Origin: JAUCQB01 sp964586235
GTDB lineage: Bacteria > Planctomycetota > Phycisphaerae > UBA1845 > PWPN01
Assembly: GCA_964586235.1 (NCBI GenBank)
Contig: CAZPIO010000022.1
Location: forward strand, 4,655 to 68,654
Direction: 5' to 3'
Length of the DNA stretch: 64,000 nt
Shown here: positions 27,652 through 36,595 of the stretch, piece after piece
How the letters are laid out: every line of letters starts with the position of its first letter
How positions within the stretch are numbered: the first letter of the stretch is position 1
Notes under the pieces: model-generated
The model's input: the letters and a program-made list of their open reading frames with translations, nothing else
Told to the model about the DNA's origin: nothing
Databases searched by the model: none
Translations under genes and position numbers: made by a program

Positions 27652-30486
27652 ATGCCGAGGAAGCATGGCAACAACAACCCTTCTAAAGTCATAGATCGCT
27701 GGCTGGAGCGGGATCTGACCGCCGACGCCCAGGGCGGTTCGCTTGCGCCCGCGTTTGAGGTCGACTCGGTCATCGACCAGATCGTCGAACTGCTGATTGC
27801 CGGGCGATGCCCGATCCTCACCGGCGAATCCGGCGTCGGCAAGACCGCGATCGTACACGAGTTGGCTCGCAGGTCGCTGGCCGGGCGGCTGTCCGCGCCG
27901 CTGAACGACAAGCGGTTCCTGCAGTTCTCGCTTCGCCGTCGCGCCGCCGGCCTCCGGAAAATGGAGGAGCTGCCCGCGGAGATGCAGGCCCTGGTCGAAG
28001 CTCTCGCACAGGCTCCGGAAGACATGGTTTGCTTCTTCAGCGACATGCACGTCGCTTATCGCTTCGACCTCGAGCCGCTGTTTGTCGCCCTGGCCCTGCG
28101 TTTCCCCGGAATGCTCATCGCGGAGGGCAACGCCGCCACGATCCAGGCGATGTTCGAGAACACGCCCGAACTCGATCCGTATTATTTCGTGGTCAGAGTC
28201 GAGGAGCCTTCCCTGGAGCGCGTTGGCCGGATCATGCGGGCCTGGAGCCGGGAGCAGGCGGCGGCGCGGGAGGTAGAATTCGCGCCCGAGGCGCTCGAAC
28301 AGGCCATGCAACTGGCCCATCGCTTCCAGGCACGCAGCCGCCAGCCCCGCAAGACGCTCGATCTGCTCGGGCAACTGACCGCCCTGGCCCGGCCGGGAAT
28401 GCGGATCACGCAGGCCGACGTCATCGAGCGATTCTGCGCCACCCACAAGACCCCGCGGGCCCTGATCGACCCCGACATGCCGCTGGACATGGCCGAACTG
28501 GAGAAGGGTTTCCGGCGCCAGGTGCTCGGCCAGCCCGAGGCCGTGCGCTGCATGGTCAGCATGATCAGCCGAATCAAGGCGGGGCTTTCGGACGCCAGAA
28601 GGCCGTTCGGCGTGTTTCTCTTCGCCGGTCCGACGGGCGTCGGCAAGACTCACGTGGGACAACTCCTGGCGGAGTATCTTTTCGGCAGCCGCGATCACAT
28701 GGTCCGGCTCAACATGGCCGACTACAGCGCCGAGGGGGCCGACCGCGTTCTGTTCGGCAACCCGGAGGGCTACTACCCCGCGCAGGTTCGCGGCGTGCTC
28801 ACGCAGCGGCTGATGGGCCAGCCATTTGCGGTCGTGCTGCTGGACGAGTTCGAGAAGGCGCACGCGCGAGTACATGACCGGTTCCTGCAGTTGATCGACG
28901 AGGGCAGCTTCATCAACGCGGCCGGCGAGTCGATTTCCTGCCGCTCCACCATCATCATCGCAACCACCAACGCGGGCGCCGAGGTCTATCGCGGCAGCGC
29001 CTTCGGCTTCAACACACTGCCGGAGTCGCAGTCCCGCGAGCAGGAACTCCACCGCCGCCTGGAGCATCACTTCCGGCTCGAGTTCCTGAACCGGTTCGAT
29101 CAGATCGTTCACTTCCGGCCGCTGGACCGCGAGGCCATTCGGATGATCGCCCTTCGGGAACTGGATCGCCTCGAGGCGCGTTCGGGCCTGCGCCAGCGGG
29201 AGCTTCGTCTGGAGATCGACGACGCTGTCCTCGACTGGCTGACCGTGAACGGTTACGACCCGGATTACGGCGCCCGCTTCCTGCGCCGGACGATCGAGCG
29301 AAACGTCACCACCGTCCTGGCCGACGCCATCGTGAACGCCCGTCCCGGTCGCGGCTCACGTGTGGAGTTGACCGTTCGTGGCAATCGCATCGCCGCCCGC
29401 GTTCACTCACCGGATGACGTCCCCTCGACAAAGGAGGTGGTCACCCTCCCGATGGGCACGGCCGGCAAGGCCCGCGTTCTGGACCGCGAAGGCTTGATGG
29501 AGGAGGCCGGACGCCTGCTGGAGGCGGCCGCTGAGAAGTTTGCCCGCCTCGAACAGAACAAGGCCGATCGGAGCCGGCTTCTCGAGCAGATGAACGAGCC
29601 CGGCTTCTGGGATTCCTCCGCGGCAAGAGCGGAAATCCTGGACCGCTTCCGCAAGCTCGACGTCGCCATCCAGGTCGAGGATCGCCTGGCGGATCTGCTC
29701 CGACGGGTCGAGAAGTTCACCGAGCCATGGGATGGCGACCGGATCGATCTCAACCACGCAGCCAGGGCCGTGGAAGCGGCGGCGTGGGCCCTGCGGGAAT
29801 GGGATGAACGACTCTCCGAGGAAGGCGCGGCGGCGGCATGGGTGGTCATTTCGAACGTTGATCCGCTTCGGCCGGCCGGGCAATGCATCCAGGATCTCGC
29901 GGGGATCGAGATGGCCTGGTGCCGCCGGGTGGGACTGGACGCGGCCGTCATCGCATACGAGATCGTCGGCGAATCGCTGTCTCGTGCCGTGCTCTCGGTC
30001 GAAGGACCGGGCATCGACACTTACTTCTCGATGGAAAGCGGGCTGCACCGCTTCGATCAACACCCCGAATCGGACGCTCGCATCCGGCTCGAAGTCGTAC
30101 CCCGCAGCGAACCGTCACCGCCGCCGTGGCCTGAGGTGGTGACCATCCGCCCGAGAGACGGCCTGCTCGGCCTTCGCGTCAACGCGCGGGCCCGCATGGA
30201 ACTGCCCAGCCGCGGCACAGCAGTCCAGATGCTCGGCGAGGCGGGCGACGTGCTCTCGCACCTGATGCACGATCTGCACGCGGCGTGGAACCAGGCACCG
30301 GCGGAACACCCCGATACGGCGCGAGTCTACGGCAAGTCCGGCCGCGGAGCCTACGATCCCCGGACCGACGTCGCGGTGCGCAGGCTCAAGGATGTCGCCA
30401 AGGGTCGGCTCGACGTGTTTCTCGAAGGATGGCGACAGCGCCGCAGCCGCGCAAACGCCGAGCTTCAGACCGGATCCGGCCGGTAG
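27652..30486 (+). CDS. Hsp100/Clp-type AAA+ ATPase fused to a release-factor-2-like domain lacking GGQ
   Basis: 944 residues from the ATG at 27652 (an upstream TTG at 27616 is less likely). The first AAA+ module has Walker A GESGVGKT (58-65) but a degenerate Walker B (CFFSDMH). The second has GPTGVGKT (326-333), VVLLDEFEKAH (Asp398-Glu399), ATTNAG and a ClpB-type C-terminal small domain (GYDPDYGARFLRRTIER). There is no ClpB middle domain and no ClpP-binding loop that I can see. From about residue 620 the sequence follows RF2: a PCRF-like helix-turn (LLEQMNEPGFWDSS), FSMESGLHRFDQHP, then GLLGLRVN (837-844) where RF2 has GAGGQHVN, and an RF2-like tail YDPRTDVAVRRLKDVAKGRL. The peptidyl-hydrolase GGQ is replaced by LGL, so hydrolysis is not expected. 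I infer a ribosome-linked unfoldase or rescue role. Confidence 0.85.
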   Translation: MPRKHGNNNPSKVIDRWLERDLTADAQGGSLAPAFEVDSVIDQIVELLIAGRCPILTGESGVGKTAIVHELARRSLAGRLSAPLNDKRFLQFSLRRRAAGLRKMEELPAEMQALVEALAQAPEDMVCFFSDMHVAYRFDLEPLFVALALRFPGMLIAEGNAATIQAMFENTPELDPYYFVVRVEEPSLERVGRIMRAWSREQAAAREVEFAPEALEQAMQLAHRFQARSRQPRKTLDLLGQLTALARPGMRITQADVIERFCATHKTPRALIDPDMPLDMAELEKGFRRQVLGQPEAVRCMVSMISRIKAGLSDARRPFGVFLFAGPTGVGKTHVGQLLAEYLFGSRDHMVRLNMADYSAEGADRVLFGNPEGYYPAQVRGVLTQRLMGQPFAVVLLDEFEKAHARVHDRFLQLIDEGSFINAAGESISCRSTIIIATTNAGAEVYRGSAFGFNTLPESQSREQELHRRLEHHFRLEFLNRFDQIVHFRPLDREAIRMIALRELDRLEARSGLRQRELRLEIDDAVLDWLTVNGYDPDYGARFLRRTIERNVTTVLADAIVNARPGRGSRVELTVRGNRIAARVHSPDDVPSTKEVVTLPMGTAGKARVLDREGLMEEAGRLLEAAAEKFARLEQNKADRSRLLEQMNEPGFWDSSAARAEILDRFRKLDVAIQVEDRLADLLRRVEKFTEPWDGDRIDLNHAARAVEAAAWALREWDERLSEEGAAAAWVVISNVDPLRPAGQCIQDLAGIEMAWCRRVGLDAAVIAYEIVGESLSRAVLSVEGPGIDTYFSMESGLHRFDQHPESDARIRLEVVPRSEPSPPPWPEVVTIRPRDGLLGLRVNARARMELPSRGTAVQMLGEAGDVLSHLMHDLHAAWNQAPAEHPDTARVYGKSGRGAYDPRTDVAVRRLKDVAKGRLDVFLEGWRQRRSRANAELQTGSGR

Positions 30487-30519
30487 CCCGTAGGGTCCGC
30501 AGTCGCCACGGCGACCAGG

Positions 30520-30600
30520 CCCGCGGACCTTTCTGCTTGACGAGCCGGTGGCTTGATGCCACCGGTGCTTATGTCACCGGTGCTTCTGATCCGGCGAGGA
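30520..30600. repeat. further copy of the GAGCCGGTGGC hairpin
   Basis: After the Hsp100 fusion, ACGAGCCGGTGGCTTGATGC (about 30539-30558) continues with CACCGGTGCTT and a second partial arm TCACCGGTGCTT. It matches the start of the module at 24386. The 200 bp between 30487 and 30686 hold no gene. Confidence 0.65.
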
Positions 30601-30686
30601 CCTTCGCGGCTTTCGTCACAGGCGGGAGAAACCGGCAGGATAAACCTGCCGGCTCATCAAGTGCTGATGGTCCGCCTGGGCGAACC

Positions 30687-32216
30687 CTACTTTCTGCCCA
30701 CGTGGGTTTTCGGGGCCCTGCGGAGCGGCGGCATAGGGATCGCCAGACGAGCGTCGGCCGGGACGGTCCGGCCCGTCACCTTGGAGGACCCCCCATCGTC
30801 GGTGACCTGCCTCGTGCGGCCGTCGACCCCGTCCCAGCAGTAGGTGCAGAGCTTCTCCTTGGGCAGGTTGATTGCCTCGACGAGATCGTCGAGTGTCTGG
30901 TACTTCAGCGTGGTCAGGTTCAGATGATGCCGGATGCGCTCGACCATCGCGCAGTGCTTGGCGCTCCTGCAGTCAGCGTACTCTTCCAGGCACGGGCGGC
31001 GGTCGCCGAGCTCGGCGATGGCTTTGCGGGCGGCAAGGTCCATCTCCGACCGCGACCGGGAGAAATTCAGGAACTTGCACCCGTTCACCAGCGGCGGGCA
31101 AGCAGGACGCATGTGAACCTCTCTGGCCTCCAGGTCGAACAGTGAGCGGATGGTCTTGCGAAGCTGCGTGCCGCGGACGATCGAATCCTCGCAGAACAGC
31201 AGGCGCTTGCCCTTGATCAGGTCGCGGATGGGGATCAGCTTCATGCCTGCCACGAGGTTGCGGATCTCCTGGTCCTGGGGCATGAAGCTTCGCGGCCAGG
31301 TCGGCGTGTACTTCACGAACGGGCGCTGGTAGGGCACTCCGGCCTCGTTGGCGTACCCGATGGCGTGGGCGCTGCCCGAGTCGGGAATGCCGGCCACGAT
31401 GTCCACCTTGACGTGGTCGTTGCGAGCCAGCGCCGCCCCGCAGCGGTTGCGGACCACCTCGACGTTGATGCCTTCGTAGCTGGACGCGGGATATCCGTAG
31501 TACACCCACAGGAAAGAGCAGATCTGCATCCGGGTGCCCGGTGCCGCCTTCTGCTCGACGCCGTCCTGGTTGATCAGAACGATCTCGCCGGGCCCGAGGT
31601 ACCGATCGATTTCATACCCAAGGTTGGCCAGAGCGCAGGTTTCCAGCGTGACCGCCCAGGCTCCATCTTTCTTGCCGATCACCAACGGGGTACGGCCGTA
31701 CCTGTCGCGCGCGGCATAGATGCCTTCCGGCGCCAGCAGCAGCAGCGAGCACGAACCGTCGACCGATTCCTGCACGTTGCGGATTCCATCGACGAAAGAG
31801 GTTTCCTCGTTGATCAGCGTGGCGATCAGTTCCGTGGGGTTGATCTCGCCGCCGCTCATCTCCGAGAAGTGCAGCCGGCGTTTGTCGAATGCCTTGCGGG
31901 CCAGCTCTTCCGCGTTGCGCACCACGCCGACGGTCACGATCGCGTAATTGCCCAGGTGGCTGCCGATGATCAGCGGCTGGTCCTCGTAGTCGCTGATGAC
32001 GCCGATGCCCCGGCGGCCGTGCAGCCGATGGAGGTCATCCTCGAACTTGGAGCGGAACTGGGCGTTGGTGATGTCATGGATGAAGCGGGTGTAGCCGCGG
32101 CCGTTGGCCACCGCCAGCCCGCCCCGCTTCGTGCCCAGGTGCGAGTGATAATCAGTACCGTAGAACAGGTCGTGCACGCAGTCGTGGTGGCTGGCCGAGG
32201 CAAACAGTCCGCCCAT
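30687..32216 (-). CDS. purF: amidophosphoribosyltransferase-like protein without the catalytic Cys
   Basis: 509 residues from an ATG behind GGAGGCGTTGAGCG. The N-terminal Ntn glutaminase fold is recognisable (FYGTDYHSHLGTKRGGLAV, GSHLGNYAIVTVG, RDRYGRTPLVIG) and the C-terminal PRTase domain has the PRPP loop LLFCEDSIVRGTQL. Canonical PurF begins Met-Cys, with Cys as the nucleophile after Met removal; this protein begins MGGLFASASHHDC, with Gly at that place. Several cysteines in the C-terminal half (PCLEEYADC, CTYC) could hold an Fe-S cluster as in Bacillus PurF. Glutamine hydrolysis is therefore doubtful; an ammonia-dependent enzyme or a paralogue is possible. It stands alone, not in a pur operon. 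Confidence 0.85.
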   Translation of the reverse strand: MGGLFASASHHDCVHDLFYGTDYHSHLGTKRGGLAVANGRGYTRFIHDITNAQFRSKFEDDLHRLHGRRGIGVISDYEDQPLIIGSHLGNYAIVTVGVVRNAEELARKAFDKRRLHFSEMSGGEINPTELIATLINEETSFVDGIRNVQESVDGSCSLLLLAPEGIYAARDRYGRTPLVIGKKDGAWAVTLETCALANLGYEIDRYLGPGEIVLINQDGVEQKAAPGTRMQICSFLWVYYGYPASSYEGINVEVVRNRCGAALARNDHVKVDIVAGIPDSGSAHAIGYANEAGVPYQRPFVKYTPTWPRSFMPQDQEIRNLVAGMKLIPIRDLIKGKRLLFCEDSIVRGTQLRKTIRSLFDLEAREVHMRPACPPLVNGCKFLNFSRSRSEMDLAARKAIAELGDRRPCLEEYADCRSAKHCAMVERIRHHLNLTTLKYQTLDDLVEAINLPKEKLCTYCWDGVDGRTRQVTDDGGSSKVTGRTVPADARLAIPMPPLRRAPKTHVGRK

Positions 32217-32671
32217 CGCTCAACGCCTCCAGTTTCAGGGCCGCCGGGTCTTGCGAGAAACACGTTCTCGCGCCGGTCTCGACCCGCACGCCGCGGATCC
32301 CAAGCCACGCGCAGCCATCCCATGCACTATTAGGCACTCTAATGCTGTCGATCAGCCGCGCCCAACTGATATTCTCCAAAGCTAGCCACCGGATCTCTCC
32401 GGTGCAAGCCGCGAATCACGCTTTGTTCAAGGTCTGCTGTGAGTTCCCGCAGCGTCGGTGAGCTAAGCCATTGATCGCAGCCCTATTGCGCCACAGAAGG
32501 GCATCCGGATCATCCGCCGGAATAGGGCCCCCACGACACCCCGGGACCCCGAATCCGGCTTCCCGCCGCGGCCCGTCACCCTGACAACGCCGCTGGACAG
32601 GGGCTGTTGACACCCAACAGGCACGATACAATAGGGTAATACTCATTTCGCTCATCTGTCGGAGGTGTAGC
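32217..32671. other. intergenic region between purF-like gene and efp
   Basis: Divergent promoter region of 455 bp. It contains a hairpin GCGAGAAACACGTTCTCGC (32253-32271) close to the purF-like start and a short inverted repeat ATTAGGCACTCTAAT near 32330-32344. Nothing here resembles a purine riboswitch. An open frame at 32416-32682 on the minus strand has no protein-like features. Confidence 0.4.
32607..32632 (+). promoter_or_regulatory. possible efp promoter
   Basis: TTGACA at 32607-32612 and TACAAT at 32627-32632 are good boxes, but the spacing is only 14 bp. They lie 40-65 bp upstream of the efp start, whose ribosome site is GGAGGTG. Confidence 0.35.
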
Positions 32672-33235
32672 ATGGCAACCACCCAGTTGCGCCGCGGGAT
32701 GCTGATCCGGCACCAGAACCACGTCTACCAGGTGACCGATTTCCAGGAACGGCACACCGGCAAGCAGAAACCGACCGTTCACGTGGCTCTCCGCGACATA
32801 CGCGACGGCCGGCCCGTCGACCGCTCCCTCAACGATATCCTGCCGATCGAGGAAGTCGCTCACTCATACCGCCAGATGCAGTATCTCTATAAGAAAGATC
32901 ATTCCCGCGTCTTCATGGACAGCGAGACCTTCGACGAATACGAGCTCACCGACGCCCAGATCCGCGGCGGGAGCGAGTTCCTGGTCGAGGGCCAGGAATA
33001 CCGTGTCTCATTCATCGAGGGGTCGCCCGCCTTCCTGGATCTGCCCGAGAACATCGTTGCCAGAATCGCCATGACCTCCCCGGCCGAGCATTCGGTCGGT
33101 GTGGCCTCGAACATTACCAAGGAAGCGACACTGGAGAACGGGCTCCAACTCCGAGTGCCGCTGTTTCTCAAAACCGGCGATCTCATCCGGGTGGACACCC
33201 GCACAAAGACCTACGCCGGCAAAGAACACGGATGA
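32672..33235 (+). CDS. efp: elongation factor P
   Basis: 187 residues, the normal length. The KOW-like N-domain is followed by two OB domains ending in SVGVASNITKEATLENGLQLRVPLFLKTGDLIRVDTRT, the EF-P signature. The loop that enters the peptidyl-transferase centre reads TGKQKPTVHVALRD and aligns without gaps to PGKGQAFARVKLRN, so Lys31 occupies the position modified in other bacteria. The loop around it is unusual (GlnLysPro instead of GlyxAla). EF-P relieves stalling at proline runs. No epmA/epmB or other modification genes are nearby. Confidence 0.93.
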   Translation: MATTQLRRGMLIRHQNHVYQVTDFQERHTGKQKPTVHVALRDIRDGRPVDRSLNDILPIEEVAHSYRQMQYLYKKDHSRVFMDSETFDEYELTDAQIRGGSEFLVEGQEYRVSFIEGSPAFLDLPENIVARIAMTSPAEHSVGVASNITKEATLENGLQLRVPLFLKTGDLIRVDTRTKTYAGKEHG

Positions 33236-33478
33236 ATGGGGAGTTCAGAGTTGAGAATAAGGAATTGAGGGTTGCGGACAGCGTTCCGACAACGCCTGCG
33301 AATCTTCCTAACGATTCGATCCGTCACGGGCGGTTAACTCAGAATTCCTCACTCCCCACTCTCAATTTGGCACGAGGCCGCCATCATGTCAGGTAATTGT
33401 TCGGGTACTGTGGCCCCAGCGGCTTCATTGGTATAATCTTGCCTTTCCGCCCTCGGTGGGCAGGGTCATGAGGCGGCT
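33236..33478. repeat. intergenic imperfect inverted repeat
   Basis: GGGGAGTTCAGAGTTGAGAA with AAGGAATTGAGG (33238-33270) faces CAGAATTCCTCACTCCCCAC and TCTCAATT (about 33339-33368); the arms share AGGAATT and GAG...GGGGAGT blocks. It looks like an intergenic repeat between efp and ispA, not a gene. Confidence 0.4.
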
Positions 33479-34384
33479 ATGCGTCAGGCGGCGGCGACAA
33501 GCAGTGTCGGAATCGTGGAAGTGCTCTCGGCATGGGCTCGGAACTTTGAGCCCGTGTTGGAAGGCATGCTCGCGGCCGACGAGGCCGTCCCGCCGACCCT
33601 GGCCGAGGCCGTTCACTACTCCGTCCAGGGAGGCGGCAAACGGGCCCGGCCGTTCATTGTGACCCGGATCTGCGAGTTGTGCGGCGGCACGGCCGAAATG
33701 GCGGCCCCGGCGGCGGTCGCCCTGGAGTGCGTCCATGCCTTCTCCCTGGTGCACGACGACCTGCCGGCGATGGACGACGATGACCTGCGTCGGGGCCGGC
33801 CGACGTGCCACAAGGCCTTCGGCGAGGCTGAGGCTATCCTGGCCGGTGATGCCCTGGTGGTGCTGGCGTTTGAGATCCTGGCCACCCGCATTGAAGATCC
33901 GGCGGTGGCCGTTGCCGCAGTGGCCGAACTGGCCCGCGGCTCCGGCTGGGCAGGCATGATCGGGGGCCAGACCACGGATATCCAGAGCGAGGGGCAGGCC
34001 CCGGAACTGGCCCTGGTCCAGCGAATTCACCGATACAAAACTGCAAGGCTCTTCGAGACGGCCGGCCGGCTGGGGGCAATCTGCGCCCGGGCCGACGAGA
34101 CGCGCCTGGCAGCCGCTGCGGCATATGGCCATCACCTCGGTCTGGCCTTCCAGATCGCCGACGACCTGCTGGATGTGACCGGCACAGTCGAACAGATGGG
34201 CAAGGCCGTGGCCAAGGACGCCGACGCCGGCAAGCAGACCTATCCGGCGGCGGTCGGCATCGACGCCAGCCGGGCTACCGCTCACGAGGAGTGTCGGCGG
34301 GCCATCGAGGCCCTGCGAGTTTTCGGACCCGCCGCCGATGATCTGGGGGAATTGGCGAGGTTTGTCGTTGACCGAAAGGCGTGA
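33479..34384 (+). CDS. ispA: polyprenyl (farnesyl/geranylgeranyl) diphosphate synthase
   Basis: 301 residues, the size of short-chain trans-prenyl transferases. The first aspartate-rich motif is LVHDDLPAMDDDDLRRGRPT and the second is FQIADDLLD; GGGKRARP and GGQTTDIQSEG are also present. The DDxxxxD spacing of the first motif is that of bacterial FPP/GGPP synthases of the IspA type. It makes C15 or C20 prenyl diphosphate from IPP and DMAPP. dxs follows 80 bp downstream on the same strand, the common xseB-ispA-dxs order without xseB. Confidence 0.93.
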   Translation: MRQAAATSSVGIVEVLSAWARNFEPVLEGMLAADEAVPPTLAEAVHYSVQGGGKRARPFIVTRICELCGGTAEMAAPAAVALECVHAFSLVHDDLPAMDDDDLRRGRPTCHKAFGEAEAILAGDALVVLAFEILATRIEDPAVAVAAVAELARGSGWAGMIGGQTTDIQSEGQAPELALVQRIHRYKTARLFETAGRLGAICARADETRLAAAAAYGHHLGLAFQIADDLLDVTGTVEQMGKAVAKDADAGKQTYPAAVGIDASRATAHEECRRAIEALRVFGPAADDLGELARFVVDRKA

Positions 34385-34464
34385 GCCGCCCCGCTGACCG
34401 AAATGGTGCAACCAACCCCGGCGGCGCAACGTAATACATTGATCGCTGCACGCGGCCGCGAGGG

Positions 34465-36456
34465 ATGACGAGACATAACATGGGATTGCTTGCTTCGATA
34501 CGCCACCCGTCGGATATCAGGAAACTCTCGATCACCCAACTGGGCGAACTGGCCGAGGAGATCCGCGCCCGCATCATCGAGGTGGTCGGCAAAAACGGCG
34601 GGCACCTCGCCAGCAACCTGGGCGTCGCCGAGATCACCATCGCCCTGCACTACTGCTTCGACTTCGAGAAGGACCGCCTGCTCTGGGATGTCGGGCACCA
34701 GTGCTATCCGCACAAGCTCCTCACCGGCCGCAACGCCCGCTTCGACACCCTGCGCCAGTCCGGCGGTCTCAGCGGCTTCCCCAACATCGACGAAAGCCCG
34801 TTTGACCTGTTCAACGTCGGTCATGCCGGGACAGCCATTCCCACGGCACTGGGCCTGGCCATCGCCGACAGGCTGGCGGGCCGCGACAGCCGCGTGGTAA
34901 CCCTCGTCGGCGACGCGAGCATCGTCAACGGCGTGTCTTTCGAGGGGTTGAACCAGGCCGGTACGCTCGATCGGCAGTTCCTGGTCGTGCTCAACGACAA
35001 CAACTACGGCATCGCGCCGACCCAGGGGGCCTTCGCCAAGTACCTGGCCCGCTTTCGCGTCAGTTCCCTCTACGAAGAGGCCAAGCAGCGGGCCAAGCAA
35101 TTGCTTCCCAGGCTCCCGCTCGTCGGCCAATCCATGGTCGATGCCCTCGGACACCTGAAGGAGGGCCTCAAGGCCACAGTCGCGCCGCACTCCATCTTCG
35201 AGCAGCTCGGATTCATGTACGTCGGCCCGGTCCCGGGGCATGACGTCCCCCACCTGATCGAGCTCCTGCAGATGCTCAAGGACGTCGACCATCCCGTGCT
35301 GCTGCACATTCACACCAACAAGGGCCAGGGCGCCGCCTTCGCCCGCGCCGAGCCGTCACGGTTCCACGCGGCCATGCCGTTCGTCCTTGACGGCGAGACG
35401 GTCACGGTCAAGAACGGCTCCGGAAAGAGCTGGACCGAGGCCTTCTCGGAGGCCGTCATCGAAATCGCACGGGAAGAGCCGAGGCTCTGCGCCTTGACCG
35501 CCGCCATGCCCGCCGGAACCGGGTTGGACCGCTTTGCCGAGCAGTTCCCCAAGCGCTTCTTTGACATGGGCATCGCCGAAAGCTGCACGGTCGACGTCGC
35601 CGCCGGAATGGCCAGAGCGGGCATGAAGCCGATGGTGGCTATCTACTCCACATTCCTGCAGCGGTCGTTCGACCAGGTGTTCCAGGAGATCTCGCTGCAG
35701 CGCCTCCCGGTCATCCTGTGCATGGATCGCGCCGGGCTGGTCGGCAGCGACGGAGCGGTGCATCACGGGTTCCTCGACATCTCGTATCTCCGAACCCTGC
35801 CCAACCTGGTGTTGCTGGCCCCGGCCGACGAGAACGAGTTGAGGGCCGCACTGCGGTTCGCCGTAAACAGCCCGCAGGCCTGTGCCATCCGCTACCCCCG
35901 GGCCGACCTGCCCAGATCCATGGGCGAGGCCCCGCCGTTCGAAATCGGCCGCGCGCGGCTGATGCGCAAGGGCAACGACGCGACCATCCTGGCGTATGGC
36001 GCGACCGTCAGCCACGTGATGGATGCAGCCGAGATGCTGGCCGCCGAGGGCGCTTCGATCCGGGTTTACAATGCCCGTTTTGCCAAGCCGATCGATCGTG
36101 AAATGGTCACCTCCGCCCTGCTGGCCGATCATCTCGTGGTCACCGTCGAAGATCACTCGGTAATCGGCGGCTTCGGTGCCGCGGTGCTCGAAACCGCCCA
36201 GGAACTCCGGCTGCCGACCGATCGCCTGGTTCGGCTCGGAATTCCCGCGGACCGCTTCGTCAGCCACGGCTCGCGCAAGAGCCAGTTGGCCGAGTGCGGC
36301 ATCGATGCGGCGGGAATCGCCGAGGCGGTTCATCGCGAACTGGCCGCCACTCGCCCCCCGAGCCGGCCGCTGCGCGCTGGGCAGCCCGGTCCACCCTTGA
36401 CCGACTTGCGCGAATCGGTCAAGAGCCCGCTGCCGGGAAACGTGGTGAAGTCCTAG
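34465..36456 (+). CDS. dxs: 1-deoxy-D-xylulose-5-phosphate synthase
   Basis: 663 residues. The thiamine-diphosphate site shows GHAGTAIPTALGLA, GDASIVNGVSFEGLN and NDNNYGIAP. The pyrimidine-domain glutamate lies in FDMGIAESCTVDVAAGMA, DRAGLVGSDGAVHHG follows, and the C-terminal transketolase domain ends at HGSRKSQLAECGIDA. It condenses pyruvate and glyceraldehyde-3-phosphate at the start of the MEP isoprenoid pathway and feeds the adjacent ispA. Two starts are possible (34465 and 34480), neither with an ideal ribosome site. A 25-residue Pro/Arg-rich tail extends beyond the usual end. Confidence 0.95.
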   Translation: MTRHNMGLLASIRHPSDIRKLSITQLGELAEEIRARIIEVVGKNGGHLASNLGVAEITIALHYCFDFEKDRLLWDVGHQCYPHKLLTGRNARFDTLRQSGGLSGFPNIDESPFDLFNVGHAGTAIPTALGLAIADRLAGRDSRVVTLVGDASIVNGVSFEGLNQAGTLDRQFLVVLNDNNYGIAPTQGAFAKYLARFRVSSLYEEAKQRAKQLLPRLPLVGQSMVDALGHLKEGLKATVAPHSIFEQLGFMYVGPVPGHDVPHLIELLQMLKDVDHPVLLHIHTNKGQGAAFARAEPSRFHAAMPFVLDGETVTVKNGSGKSWTEAFSEAVIEIAREEPRLCALTAAMPAGTGLDRFAEQFPKRFFDMGIAESCTVDVAAGMARAGMKPMVAIYSTFLQRSFDQVFQEISLQRLPVILCMDRAGLVGSDGAVHHGFLDISYLRTLPNLVLLAPADENELRAALRFAVNSPQACAIRYPRADLPRSMGEAPPFEIGRARLMRKGNDATILAYGATVSHVMDAAEMLAAEGASIRVYNARFAKPIDREMVTSALLADHLVVTVEDHSVIGGFGAAVLETAQELRLPTDRLVRLGIPADRFVSHGSRKSQLAECGIDAAGIAEAVHRELAATRPPSRPLRAGQPGPPLTDLRESVKSPLPGNVVKS

Positions 36457-36595
36457 AACGGCGACCGCCGACCCGCCCCTCGATTTCCAGCCCCGTTGCT
36501 GGCCCCTCCCCTCCGGTGTGCCGATGAGCCTAACGAGTCCGCCTCGGGCGCGCGCGGGACTGCGCCCATCGGCGGCCAAGGGGATCGTCCGATAT

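Noticed and set aside
32217..32671. Purine riboswitch upstream of the purF-like gene
   Set aside because: The hairpin at 32253-32271 lacks the conserved three-way junction sequences of the purine or other known aptamers.
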